Shown: positions 18,494 through 27,608 of the stretch, piece after piece | How positions within the stretch are numbered: the stretch's first letter is position 1 | Layout: each line of letters opens with the position of its first letter | NCBI RefSeq assembly: GCF_000378225.1 | Contig: NZ_KB905143.1 | Coordinates: 124,001-188,000 of the forward strand | DNA length: 64,000 nucleotides | DNA from: Methylophilus methylotrophus DSM 46235 = ATCC 53528 | GTDB lineage: Bacteria; Pseudomonadota; Gammaproteobacteria; Burkholderiales; Methylophilaceae | Direction: 5' to 3' | Notes under the pieces: generated by a model | Told to the model about the DNA's origin: nothing | The model's input: the letters and a program-made list of their open reading frames with translations, nothing else | The model's database searches: none | Made by a program: the position numbers and the translations under genes

Positions 18494-20658
18494 TGAATAG
18501 CCAGACGACCATTCTTGGCATCATGCAAAACGAGATCCTGGAATCCTTACTGACAGCACAGCAACAGCGATTGCTGGATACCCTGCTGGACAATCTGGAT
18601 GGCATGATTTACCGCTGCCTGTATGACAACAGCTGGACCATGATTTATGTCAGCAAGGGCTGCGATAGCCTGACGGGCTATCCGGCACATGACTTACTGC
18701 TCAACAAAGAAATTTCCTACGAAAATATTACGCATCCTGAAGACAGGCAGAAAGCAAGGGCTACTATTGCAGAAGCCATCAAAAAAGGGGAGCGTTTTGA
18801 ACTCGAGTACCGCATTATCCGCGCAGATGGTGAAGTGATATGGGTTGCCGAACGTGGCAGTGCAGTGCTTGACCCAGCTGGGCAACCGGTGGCGCTAGAA
18901 GGCATTATTCAAGACATCAGCAGCCGTAAACGGATAGAACACGAGTTATTTAGTACCGAGCAAAAATACCGCTCCATGTTCGAAAACTCCACGCTGGGCA
19001 TGTTCCAGACCACAGAGTCAGGCACCTACCTTAACGCCAATCCTGCCCTGGCCAAACTGTATGGTTATGCCTCCCCTGCTGCCCTCATCAGCGACCTCAA
19101 TAACATCAGCAGCCAGTTGTATGTTTCCGAAGCACGCCGTGGTGAGTTTACTGAAGCCATCAAGACTCAAGGCCGGGTACAGAACTTTGAATCGGAGGTT
19201 TACCGTCTCGATGGCGGCGCGATCTGGATCTCGGAGAATGCACATGCTGTGTATGATGCAGACGGCAACATCCTTTATTACGAAGGCACAGTAGAAGATA
19301 TTACTGAACGTAAAAACCATGAACTGCAAATCCGCCAACTGGCGGTGACAGATAATCTGACCGGTCTGCTTAACCGTCATGCTTTTAGCGGCAAGCTGGC
19401 CAGCCTGATTGCTGAAGCAGATAAAATGCAACGCAAAATTGCGATTGCCTTTATCGACCTGGACCACTTCAAACTGATTAACGATACCCTGGGACATCGT
19501 GCCGGTGACAAGCTACTGGAAAATGTGGCCCAGCGCCTGATTCAAAGCACTCGTCCCACGGATGCCATTGTGCGCTTTGGCGGCGATGAATTTGTCATGC
19601 TTTACCCGGGGCTGCGCTCTGCTGAAGATGCCGAACCTTTGCTGGAACGCGTGATGGAAGCCATTTCACAACCGATTGCAATTGGCGACTATGTTTTCAA
19701 TATGACTTGTAGCGTTGGCGTTAGCATTTACCCTGACCACGCCCAAGAAATTGATAGCCTGCTCACCTGTGCCGACTCGGCCCTATACAGTGCCAAAAAT
19801 GCCGGCAAAAACAAGGTACAGATGTTCAGCGGTGTGCTGGCTCAACAACTGGGCGAACGCAACGAAATTGAATATGGCCTTGGCCATGCCTTGCAACGGC
19901 AGGAGCTGATGTTGTATTACCAGCCGCAAATCAATATGCAGCACGGCAATATCAGTGCACTGGAGGCCCTGATTCGCTGGCAACACCCGGAAAAAGGCTT
20001 GATCCCGCCCGACCAGTTTATCCCGGTGGCGGAAGAAACTGGTCATATTCTTGCGATTGGTGAATGGGTTCTGCAAACCGCCTGCCAGAAAATCAAGTCC
20101 ATGCAGACGGAATGGGGCTACCTGGTACCGATTGCCATCAACGTATCACCCATACAATTCTTGCGTGGCAACCTGGTAGAAACGGTGCAGCGCGTGTTGC
20201 GGCAAGAGCGTGTACCGCCACATCTGATCACACTGGAAGTCACGGAAAATGCACGCTTCAAAGATGAAGCCATGTTTACGCGCACGCTGGAGCAGTTGAA
20301 ACGGCTGGGCGTATGTATTGCCATTGATGATTTCGGTATTGGCTATTCCAACATGGCCTACCTCAAAAACTACCCTATCGACGAATTAAAAATCGACAAG
20401 GCCTTTGTGCAGGATCTGGAACAAAGTGTCACCAATGGCAACATTTTGCTGGCATTGATCAACCTCGGCAAAAGCCTGCATAAATCAGTCACGGCTGAAG
20501 GCATAGAAACCGAATACCAGCATCGCTTTTTGCTACACAGTGGCTGCGATGTCGGCCAGGGATACTATTACAGCCGACCGCTATCTGAGGAAGCGCTGTC
20601 AGAATTCATGCGTGACCAGCGGCCCAAATTTGATCACTTGCAGCAGGTGACCAGGTAA
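18493..20658 (+). CDS. PAS-PAS-GGDEF-EAL cyclic-di-GMP enzyme
   Basis: The 721 residues contain two PAS domains with PAC motifs (roughly residues 30-145 and 150-275), a GGDEF domain with intact FGGDEF near residue 361, and an EAL domain with EALIRWQHP near 490 and DDFGIGYSN further on. Both catalytic signatures look intact, so it could make or hydrolyse cyclic-di-GMP. It has no membrane segment. Start and stop overlap with the Cache-CheW gene (TGATG) implies coupled translation and a joint pathway. Confidence 0.92.
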   Translation: MNSQTTILGIMQNEILESLLTAQQQRLLDTLLDNLDGMIYRCLYDNSWTMIYVSKGCDSLTGYPAHDLLLNKEISYENITHPEDRQKARATIAEAIKKGERFELEYRIIRADGEVIWVAERGSAVLDPAGQPVALEGIIQDISSRKRIEHELFSTEQKYRSMFENSTLGMFQTTESGTYLNANPALAKLYGYASPAALISDLNNISSQLYVSEARRGEFTEAIKTQGRVQNFESEVYRLDGGAIWISENAHAVYDADGNILYYEGTVEDITERKNHELQIRQLAVTDNLTGLLNRHAFSGKLASLIAEADKMQRKIAIAFIDLDHFKLINDTLGHRAGDKLLENVAQRLIQSTRPTDAIVRFGGDEFVMLYPGLRSAEDAEPLLERVMEAISQPIAIGDYVFNMTCSVGVSIYPDHAQEIDSLLTCADSALYSAKNAGKNKVQMFSGVLAQQLGERNEIEYGLGHALQRQELMLYYQPQINMQHGNISALEALIRWQHPEKGLIPPDQFIPVAEETGHILAIGEWVLQTACQKIKSMQTEWGYLVPIAINVSPIQFLRGNLVETVQRVLRQERVPPHLITLEVTENARFKDEAMFTRTLEQLKRLGVCIAIDDFGIGYSNMAYLKNYPIDELKIDKAFVQDLEQSVTNGNILLALINLGKSLHKSVTAEGIETEYQHRFLLHSGCDVGQGYYYSRPLSEEALSEFMRDQRPKFDHLQQVTR

Positions 20659-20678
20659 CGCTGGTCACTGCTGTTTTT
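20647..20678 (+). terminator. Terminator at the end of the CheW / GGDEF-EAL operon
   Basis: GTGACCAG pairs with CTGGTCAC across a six-base loop, followed after a few bases by TTTTT. The stem includes the last codons and the stop of the GGDEF-EAL gene. Confidence 0.6.
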
Positions 20679-20692
20679 AGCATAAGGATTCA

Positions 20693-21919
20693 TCAGGCCA
20701 TTGTGTGTTCTATTTCTGGCAAGGCTTCATGCTTGATAGCTGCCTCAAAAGCCGTTAACCGTTTATAGACCGACAACAACTCAACGATAGTGGTCCAGGA
20801 ATTGACCAAATATTGAAACGAATTGCTGACCTGTGAAAACGCGGTCAGGATTTGCTGCAGGATACCAAAGGTGATTTTACCGGCGGCAATGGTTGGCACC
20901 AGGATCAGGTAAGCAAAGATATTGTCAGCCTGCAGATACAGGCTGCGCGCCACATTAAAGTACATATAGTGAAAGTACAGGCGGAAGTAATTTTTACGCA
21001 CATCCGCAAACAGCGCCTTCAAGGTAGCGGGTTGCGCGCGCTCCGCATTATCCTCTCCGTAGACCAGCTCCTTGCGGTAAGCCGCTTCTACACGCTGGTT
21101 CCTGAACTCCAGTCCTGGCAACTTGATCCCTACGGCCGCGAGCAGTAACGTCCCAAACACTGACCAGGCAATGGCTGAAGTAAACAAGGGCGCAGGTACC
21201 GCACCAAAGACGGGCAACTCGCTGACGTAAGAAGACAGGCTCCATAGCACAGGCAAGAACGCAAATAGCGTCATGATCGCCTCTACCATGGAAACGCCCA
21301 AGCCTTCCATAATGGTGGCAAAACGCATGGTATCTTCCTGCACACGCTGGGAAGCACCCTCAATACGACGCACCTGCGGCCATTGGCTGGTATAAAAGTC
21401 GTTCATGGCCGTGCGCCAACGGAAAATATAGTGGCTGACAAAGAAACGGGTAATCACATAGATAAAAATCGCTACAAAAGCGATTTCTGAAAACTGCAAC
21501 ATCAAGGTATATAACTCAGTGGTCGTCACTTTAGAGTTGGGAGATAACGCCGCCTGTACCGCATCAAAAAAGGGTCTGCGCCAATTATTCAGTGCCACCG
21601 ATACCTGCACCGAGTAATAGGTGGAGAACAAAATAAACGCCGAGCCGACAATGGACCACCACTGCCAGCGGCTAGGCTTGAACTTAAACCAGAACAGGGC
21701 GAACAAGGCGACACTCACCGCATAATAAGCATAAAACAGCTTGAATGAATCGGTGACAAAGTGGCCCAGGCCGATGACAGGGGGTTCTTCGGACATGGTA
21801 AAGCCGAATGTCGTACCCATGACGGTAGAATATTCAAACCATACAGCGCAGCAAATCACAGACCAGACGATGACTGAAGGCCAGAACCAGCGGGAATCGG
21901 GAAAAAAGGACTTGAACAT
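20693..21919 (-). CDS. sbmA: SbmA/BacA-family peptide (and possibly cobalamin) transporter
   Basis: The 408-residue inner-membrane protein has the SbmA/BacA layout: several membrane helices and no ATPase domain. Typical segments include SRWFWPSVIVWS at the start, FYTSQWPQVRRIEGASQRVQEDTMRF in the middle and LVNSWTTIVELLSVYKRL near the C-terminus. The family imports proline-rich peptides, microcins and other bulky solutes using the proton gradient. Related mycobacterial BacA-type proteins take up vitamin B12. The family assignment is firm, the substrate is not. Confidence 0.92.
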   Translation of the reverse strand: MFKSFFPDSRWFWPSVIVWSVICCAVWFEYSTVMGTTFGFTMSEEPPVIGLGHFVTDSFKLFYAYYAVSVALFALFWFKFKPSRWQWWSIVGSAFILFSTYYSVQVSVALNNWRRPFFDAVQAALSPNSKVTTTELYTLMLQFSEIAFVAIFIYVITRFFVSHYIFRWRTAMNDFYTSQWPQVRRIEGASQRVQEDTMRFATIMEGLGVSMVEAIMTLFAFLPVLWSLSSYVSELPVFGAVPAPLFTSAIAWSVFGTLLLAAVGIKLPGLEFRNQRVEAAYRKELVYGEDNAERAQPATLKALFADVRKNYFRLYFHYMYFNVARSLYLQADNIFAYLILVPTIAAGKITFGILQQILTAFSQVSNSFQYLVNSWTTIVELLSVYKRLTAFEAAIKHEALPEIEHTMA

Positions 21920-22004
21920 AAGTTTTTCTTTATAGAATATTTTCGAATGATTGTTGCGACAAATATCCCGTGAGTGTATTGCCTCTTTCCCACACCTGCA
22001 ACAA

Positions 22005-22028
22005 AAAAGCCTCCAGATGGAGGCTTTT
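22005..22028 (-). terminator. Symmetric terminator downstream of the 22063-22422 gene
   Basis: AAAAGCCTCC and GGAGGCTTTT form a 10-bp stem around AGAT, with A/T runs on both sides, so it could act in either direction. It lies 35 bases after the stop of the minus-strand gene that ends at 22063. Confidence 0.75.
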
Positions 22029-22062
22029 GCACAGGTTTAAATGTAGTGGTTTAAATAAAGAC

Positions 22063-22422
22063 TTAGGTGCGATTGCCGCGGAAGCAACAATCCACAGCAG
22101 AGTTTGCTGTATATGTTGCCTTAATCAACATGGATTGGGTCTTCAATCTGGAATAATGCTGCGTAGGTTTTTTATACGCGGCTGTTTTTTTCACTGACAT
22201 CGGCCTGTCCACTTTGATCGCTTGCTGTGGCTCAGCCGCAGATGCAGTGACAGATGCTTGCATGAAGGCACCCTGGTCAGCAGGGACAGGTTGTTTAACC
22301 TTGGCGTTTTTCATTAAAGGCTGGTCATTCGCAGTAGTAGTGTGTTCAAAGGAGAACATCATCAATGCCAGCACGTTCAGGCAGACCAGCTTTGGGACCA
22401 TATAGGATTTTGTATGTCGCAT
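22063..22422 (-). CDS. Small exported or membrane-anchored protein of unknown function
   Basis: The product has 119 residues and I do not recognise its family. The N-terminus has a basic start and a hydrophobic segment (about residues 9-24) that could be a signal peptide or anchor. The rest is basic, rich in Lys, Ala and Thr, and ends with a CCFRGNRT tail. I chose the ATG at 22422 because GAAAGGAAA precedes it; an upstream in-frame ATG at 22443 lacks a site. A terminator follows and 160 bases of promoter region precede, so it is probably monocistronic. Confidence 0.6.
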   Translation of the reverse strand: MRHTKSYMVPKLVCLNVLALMMFSFEHTTTANDQPLMKNAKVKQPVPADQGAFMQASVTASAAEPQQAIKVDRPMSVKKTAAYKKPTQHYSRLKTQSMLIKATYTANSAVDCCFRGNRT

Positions 22423-22604
22423 TTTTATTTCCTTTCTCCGCATATGGTAGAGGTTGGGTCTGACAGAATAAGTAGGCGAGCGCTTATTTAGCTGTCAGAA
22501 AATCTTTACAAATAGCTGCCGCATAAAACATTTACGCGCAAAGTTGGTCAGACGAGAAGTCGGGTGCATGATGCTCCCGATTTCCGCTTAATAAGGGACA
22601 CTTG

Positions 22605-23624
22605 ATGAAGCCATTACTGCTATTTCCTATCGTGTTATTCACTATTGCCGATGCCCAGGCGCAACCTACAATTGTAGATACGTTGGAGCTTGGCCACTCA
22701 ATTGTCATGGTGACCACTGACCTGCCAGATGGCTCTAACGGGCGAGGTTCCGGCGTGGTTGTGAGTCCGGAATATGTCGCCACCAACTGTCATGTGATTG
22801 CCAATAGCAAAGGCGTCAATATTGCCAAGTTCAGGGATGGCTATCAGCCGATTGCCTTGAAAGCCAACTGGAAACGGGATGTCTGCCTGCTCAAGTTTGA
22901 TCCCTTACCGTTCAAACCTATCCCCATGCGGGACAGCAAAAGTCTGCAATATGAGGAGGAGGTCTTTAGCATGAGTTTTCCGGCAGGGGCGCCCGTACCA
23001 CAGATTTCTTATGGTGCGATCAAGGGCATTTATCCCTTTGATGGCAGCCTGATTGTGCGCTCAAATGCCTCTTTTTACATGGGGTCTAGCGGCGGCGCAC
23101 TGTTTGACCAGAATTTCAACTTGATTGGCCTGACCACTTTTAAGAGTCCTGGGCATCAAGCGTTTTATTACAGCTTGCCCGTGGAGTGGATCAAGGAGCT
23201 CATGGAGGCACCAGAAGTCACTTCCCTGAAAACCAATGATGTTCCCTTCTGGGCGCTGCCATTGGAAGAGCGCCCTTACTTTATGCAAGTCGTCCTCCCC
23301 TATCAAAATGCTGACTGGCCATCACTGCAAACAATTGCGGCCAAGTGGTCTAAAAAAGAACCAGCCTCTGCCGATGCCTGGTATTTTCTCGGCCTCGCAG
23401 AAGAGGGCTTGCAACACTATGCCCAGGCCGAACAAGATTTAAAACGGGCATATGAGCTAAACCAGCGGGATTATGATGCCTTGCTGGCTTTGTCACGAGT
23501 GGCCTTCCTGCAAAAAGATCTGGCGACGCTTGAGTCACTACAGCCAGGCATCCAGGCGATAGATCCGGCAGAAGGCGAAAAAGTCGCACAACAAATCCTG
23601 ACACTGCGGCAGGCCACTCCTTAA
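22605..23624 (+). CDS. Secreted trypsin-like serine protease with C-terminal TPR repeats
   Basis: The 339-residue protein has a Sec signal peptide ending near ADAQAQP, then a trypsin-like domain. The likely triad is His in TNCHVIA, Asp in KRDVCLLKF and Ser in MGSSGGALF. The last 110 residues (from about 230) form TPR-like helices (AWYFLGLAEEGLQHYAQAEQ). There is no PDZ domain, unlike Do proteases. AAGGGA precedes the ATG at 22605. Substrates are unknown; the TPRs may recruit partner proteins in the periplasm. Confidence 0.82.
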   Translation: MKPLLLFPIVLFTIADAQAQPTIVDTLELGHSIVMVTTDLPDGSNGRGSGVVVSPEYVATNCHVIANSKGVNIAKFRDGYQPIALKANWKRDVCLLKFDPLPFKPIPMRDSKSLQYEEEVFSMSFPAGAPVPQISYGAIKGIYPFDGSLIVRSNASFYMGSSGGALFDQNFNLIGLTTFKSPGHQAFYYSLPVEWIKELMEAPEVTSLKTNDVPFWALPLEERPYFMQVVLPYQNADWPSLQTIAAKWSKKEPASADAWYFLGLAEEGLQHYAQAEQDLKRAYELNQRDYDALLALSRVAFLQKDLATLESLQPGIQAIDPAEGEKVAQQILTLRQATP

Positions 23625-23636
23625 GCTGACCCGACG

Positions 23637-24071
23637 CTAAAATTGCAACACCAGCATCACGCACAAACAAAGCAGCACTAACATGGTGACTTGCTTACGC
23701 AACTGGTAAAACCAGCGCTCAATCACGCCCTCGGCGACCAGTCTGCGGTCAATCAGCCATAGCACAATAAAGGCTGCAATTTGCACCAGGTATTGCGTCA
23801 CCGGGACCACAAAAAATAGCGTAGCCCAGGCAATCACCGCTAACAGGTTACTGCTCACCAGCAAATTCAGCCGGATTTCGTGGGCATGGCTTAAAAATAA
23901 ACCCCAGTGAATGCCACATAAAAACGAGATAATGACGGCACCATATGACAGGGCAAGGTAACCGCTGTGATAATGCGCCATGCCCAGTGATTGCGCGACA
24001 ACTGCGCCAATAAAGGGCAGTGCGCCCATAAAAGCCAAGGTTTTGGCTAGTTGAATATGTGCTGATCGCAT
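23637..24071 (-). CDS. DUF3429-family membrane protein
   Basis: The 144-residue protein has about five hydrophobic segments with a GIHWGLFL motif in the second half of the first 60 residues, characteristic of DUF3429. The function of the family is unknown. It is convergent with the protease gene, 12 bases apart. The start ATG follows the usual N-terminal pattern of the family. Confidence 0.8.
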   Translation of the reverse strand: MRSAHIQLAKTLAFMGALPFIGAVVAQSLGMAHYHSGYLALSYGAVIISFLCGIHWGLFLSHAHEIRLNLLVSSNLLAVIAWATLFFVVPVTQYLVQIAAFIVLWLIDRRLVAEGVIERWFYQLRKQVTMLVLLCLCVMLVLQF

Positions 24072-24216
24072 GTTGATTTCTCCAGTTTGCAGCGATGTGA
24101 CAATGATGAATCCTTTTGGTTTTTGACCAGTTAAAAAATGGATGCCAGTGATGTGGGAACTAAATCCCTGATAGACTGCTCAAGCAAGCTGCATATAATA
24201 ATTACGGATACACACA

Positions 24217-25011
24217 ATGACCCCATATCATGCTTATCTTCTGGCAGGTGCCTGCCTGGCCCTGACGTTACAGAGCAATACTGCCACTGCAGAATCGCGC
24301 ATAGACCGTCAAACCGAAACCGCGGTGCCCAGGTCACAAAACCTGTATGGTATTGGCCTCGGTGTCCTACCAAAGACTTCCGGCTCGGACGAATACCGTG
24401 CGCTGGTGTTACCGATCATCAATGCCAACTACGGTGACCGTTTTTTTATCAACGCTTTGCAGGCAGGCGTCTGGTTGCTGGACAGTGAGGACCAGCGTTT
24501 GCGGTTTGGCTTGTCGGCCGAAGCAAAGTTTGGTTGGGATGCCAGCAAAGGCGACCGCACGCGCGGCATGGACGACAGGGACTTTTCAATTTTTGTCGGC
24601 CCACTGCTACGCTGGCAAACCGACTATGGCACATTTAATGCGCAATGGACGACTGACGCCAGCGGTAACAGCGATGGCCAGCAGTTCCAGGTGCAATATA
24701 TCAAGAGCCTGATCCGCTCACCGCAACTACGCCTGAACGGGCTGGTTGGGGTAACCTGGAACAGCCAGAAATTCAATGACTACTATTTTGGTGTACGCCG
24801 CGATGAAGTTACCCCCAACCGGCCGTTTTACCGAGCAGGTTCAGGCGTTGAGTGGCAGCTTGGCATCAATGGCATGATGCCTGCCTTTAAAGATCATTCT
24901 TTGCTGTTTGGCGCATTTGTCACACGCCTCAGCAGTGAGCAAAATGACAGCCCGATTACCGAAACCAGAATCCAGCCCTTGGCCTATGTAGGTTACAGCA
25001 TCCCATTTTAA
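24217..25011 (+). CDS. MipA/OmpV-family outer-membrane protein
   Basis: The 264 residues begin with a signal peptide (cleavage near ATAES) followed by alternating beta-strand pattern. The protein ends in a terminal Phe (GYSIPF), as expected for a BAM-inserted barrel. The segment YGIGLGVLPKTSGSDEYRA and the later FGLSAEAKFGWD pattern match MipA/OmpV proteins, described as scaffolds for murein-synthesising enzymes or as osmolarity-related porins. A TATAAT box sits about 20 bases before the ATG with TAGACT 16 bases further upstream. Confidence 0.85.
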   Translation: MTPYHAYLLAGACLALTLQSNTATAESRIDRQTETAVPRSQNLYGIGLGVLPKTSGSDEYRALVLPIINANYGDRFFINALQAGVWLLDSEDQRLRFGLSAEAKFGWDASKGDRTRGMDDRDFSIFVGPLLRWQTDYGTFNAQWTTDASGNSDGQQFQVQYIKSLIRSPQLRLNGLVGVTWNSQKFNDYYFGVRRDEVTPNRPFYRAGSGVEWQLGINGMMPAFKDHSLLFGAFVTRLSSEQNDSPITETRIQPLAYVGYSIPF

Positions 25012-25021
25012 TTTATGGTGA

Positions 25022-25936
25022 CTAGCGGCCCTGACCATTGAAAAACTGCCAGATGACATCATTGGCAGAAATGGCGCTGGAACCGGCCTGCCCCCCGCGA
25101 GGCTTGCTGCCGCCAGGCCAGGAATGGCCGCCGGTTTCTGTGACACATAGTTGCACAGGGGCCAGGCCGCCACGGTGAATTTCGCAGTAAGCACCTGGCA
25201 CCTCCAGAATGCGTTCCGCCTGTTGGTTAGCCTGATTGATTTCCACCCACTTTTGGATAGTGGCAGGCACGGAATTAAAACTCACATCTGCCATTGATTG
25301 CTGGCCTTTACCGCCCTCGAATGGCACATGGTCATCATCTTTGGCGTGTATATGTAATACCGCCACCGGCTTGGCAGGTTGGCAACGCTGCGTATTGTCA
25401 GTGCCCGCCACCGCGGCGATGGCACTGACTGTGCCAGATAACTCGCAAGCCAAACGATAGCTCATCATGCCGCCGTTAGACATGCCATCCACGAAAATAC
25501 GTTTTGCATCGACCTTGGCGCGCTGCTGCATGTCCTCAATGATGGCACGGATCACCGCCACATCATCACTTTGTTTCTTGACGGCAGGTCCACAGCAAAG
25601 GCCTGCGTTCCAGGTGGCAAACTTGCCACCTGGCAAACGGCTGTAGCCGTTGGGAAACACCACGATATAGCCGTATTTTTCTGCCGCAGACACTTGGTGG
25701 TAAAACCGCTCGCTGGCCTGTACATGCATATTGCCCAGTCCGCCATGCAAGGCCAATACCATGGGCAACGCCTGGCCCGCTTGCGATTGAGTGGGGATGT
25801 GCACCAGGTAAGGACGTTTATCCCCATTGACGTTGACGGCGAACTCATAATCTCCTGCTGCCAGATTTGCCAGCACATACGCAGGAAAACAGAGCAAACT
25901 CAGCAACAGGCTGTAATATAAACGTTTAGAAACCAT
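25022..25936 (-). CDS. Secreted PHB-depolymerase-like alpha/beta hydrolase (LpqC type)
   Basis: The 304-residue protein has a Sec signal peptide (cleaved after about residue 23) and an alpha/beta hydrolase fold. It has an oxyanion-hole region LALHGGLGN, the nucleophile elbow GMSNGG and the catalytic His in GGHSWPGG. Family members hydrolyse polyhydroxybutyrate oligomers or feruloyl esters outside the cytoplasm. A CC pair in GLCCGP and further cysteines suggest disulfides. It is convergent with the MipA gene, 10 bases apart. Confidence 0.85.
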   Translation of the reverse strand: MVSKRLYYSLLLSLLCFPAYVLANLAAGDYEFAVNVNGDKRPYLVHIPTQSQAGQALPMVLALHGGLGNMHVQASERFYHQVSAAEKYGYIVVFPNGYSRLPGGKFATWNAGLCCGPAVKKQSDDVAVIRAIIEDMQQRAKVDAKRIFVDGMSNGGMMSYRLACELSGTVSAIAAVAGTDNTQRCQPAKPVAVLHIHAKDDDHVPFEGGKGQQSMADVSFNSVPATIQKWVEINQANQQAERILEVPGAYCEIHRGGLAPVQLCVTETGGHSWPGGSKPRGGQAGSSAISANDVIWQFFNGQGR

Positions 25937-26021
25937 CTTAGACTCTCCCGGATAAACGAATGATCAGCCTGCTTAAACGCGCCTGTGGCAGGCTTTGTTG
26001 ACCAGTGATCCTGATAAAAAT

Positions 26022-26621
26022 ATGCTAGCTGCCAGCCCTGTCCCCTTATCCACCGTAGGCGTCCTGCTTGCAGGCGGCTTTTCACGCCGCTTTGGCCCCC
26101 AAAACAAGCTCACGCAACGGTTAGCCAATGGCGAAATGATAGGAATACATTCGGCAAAAACGCTGATTGCTGCCTTGCCTGTAGCGATTGCTGTGGTACG
26201 TGAGAGTGACCCCGATTTCACTGCAAGCCTGGCCGCCCTGGGTTACCATGTAGTGCTTTGCCACATGCAACATGCGGTGATGGCAGACAGCCTGAAACTG
26301 GGGATATTGACTGCACAATCTGCTTTTCCACACATGACTGGCCTGGTGATTGCGCTGGCGGACATGCCATACATTCAGGCGAAAACCATCAGGCAGGTGG
26401 CCGCCGGACTGGCCAGGGCCAGTATTGTGCAGCCAGTCATGCAGGGACAACCTGGGCATCCGGTCGCCTTTGCTTCGCGCTTGATACCTGAATTACTGGC
26501 GATTGAAGGCGACCAGGGCGCGCGTGAGGTATTACGTGCGCATCAAGCCGACATATTGCAGTTGGAATGCCAGGATCCCGGCATTTTAAAGGACATTGAT
26601 ACGCCTGCAGATTTTGGCTGA
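26022..26621 (+). CDS. MocA-like molybdenum cofactor nucleotidyltransferase
   Basis: The 199-residue protein opens with VGVLLAGGFSRRFGPQNK, the NTP-binding motif of MobA/MocA cytidylyl- or guanylyltransferases, and contains ALADMPYIQ for the metal site and a QPGHPVAF motif later. MocA attaches CMP to molybdopterin for xanthine-dehydrogenase-family enzymes. The neighbouring XdhC and molybdenum hydroxylase genes support that job. I chose the ATG at 26022; an upstream TTG adds nine poor residues. It ends two bases from the convergent XdhC-like gene. Confidence 0.85.
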   Translation: MLAASPVPLSTVGVLLAGGFSRRFGPQNKLTQRLANGEMIGIHSAKTLIAALPVAIAVVRESDPDFTASLAALGYHVVLCHMQHAVMADSLKLGILTAQSAFPHMTGLVIALADMPYIQAKTIRQVAAGLARASIVQPVMQGQPGHPVAFASRLIPELLAIEGDQGAREVLRAHQADILQLECQDPGILKDIDTPADFG

Positions 26622-26622
26622 A

Positions 26623-27603
26623 TCAGGCAACGGCACGCGTTGTCATTTGCGCGACACCCGCCTGTTGCAATTGCGAGCGCACCTGGATCAGTTCGGCCAG
26701 GATAGAGACCGCAATTTCAGCCGGGGTACGGCTCCCGATGCGCAACCCGACCGGCCCATGCAGGCGGTTCACTTCCTGCTCGCTGAGGTCAAAACTGCGC
26801 AAACGCTGCTTGCGCTTTTCCTGGTTTTTGACCGACCCCAGTGCACCAATATAAAAAGCCTCTGATTTCAGCGCTTCGAGCAAGGCCATATCATCCAGCT
26901 TGGGGTCATGCGTGACGGCAACAATCGCAGTGTGCGTGTCTGGCGCAATGTCCAGCACCACATCATCAGGCATGCCGGGTAGCCAGTCAGCGCCTTCCAC
27001 ATGCCATTCAGCACGCATTTCTTCACGCGGGTCACAAATCATGACATGAAAATCCAGCGCTTGCGCCATCGCCGCCAGCACTGAGCCCAACTGGTTGGCG
27101 CCAATAATCAGCAAGCGCCATTGCGGACCAAAGTAACTGTGAAACCAGTCATCCTCCATGTAAGGCATGCCTTCAGGCAACACCATGGTGTGACGCACCT
27201 CGCCGGTGTGCAAATGCACCGAGCGCTTTAACAAGCGGCGTTGCGTGAGGCTTTCGAGCATGGGTGCCAGTTGTGTGGCATGCGCCAGCGGCTCGGCAAA
27301 AATCTTGAGTTGCCCGCCACAAGGAATGCCAAAACGCTGTGCTTCGGCCTGGTTGATGCCATATTCCAGAATGGCAGGTTGTGTGGGCAATTGCTGATGC
27401 CTGGCTTTGTCAGCCAGATCATCTTCAATGCAGCCGCCCGACACAGAACCCACCAGATGGCCATCTTCACGTACCACAAGAATGGCCCCCGGTAACCGTG
27501 GTGCAGACCCCCAAGTCTGGATCACCGTGAACAGGTGTGCACGGTAACCCTGTTGTAGCCATTCACTGGCACGTTGCAGCACTTCCCAATCAGACGATTG
27601 CAT
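26623..27603 (-). CDS. XdhC/CoxI-family molybdenum hydroxylase maturation factor
   Basis: The 326 residues combine an N-terminal XdhC/CoxI segment (FTVIQTWGSAPRLPGA and GSVSGGCIEDDL, about residues 24-65) with a C-terminal Rossmann-like domain (LLIIGANQLGSVLAAMAQ near 165). XdhC proteins bind and insert the sulfurated molybdenum cofactor into xanthine-dehydrogenase-type enzymes. It lies five bases downstream of the large hydroxylase subunit in the same direction, so it is the third gene of that operon. Confidence 0.88.
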   Translation of the reverse strand: MQSSDWEVLQRASEWLQQGYRAHLFTVIQTWGSAPRLPGAILVVREDGHLVGSVSGGCIEDDLADKARHQQLPTQPAILEYGINQAEAQRFGIPCGGQLKIFAEPLAHATQLAPMLESLTQRRLLKRSVHLHTGEVRHTMVLPEGMPYMEDDWFHSYFGPQWRLLIIGANQLGSVLAAMAQALDFHVMICDPREEMRAEWHVEGADWLPGMPDDVVLDIAPDTHTAIVAVTHDPKLDDMALLEALKSEAFYIGALGSVKNQEKRKQRLRSFDLSEQEVNRLHGPVGLRIGSRTPAEIAVSILAELIQVRSQLQQAGVAQMTTRAVA

Positions 27604-27608
27604 CGCAC

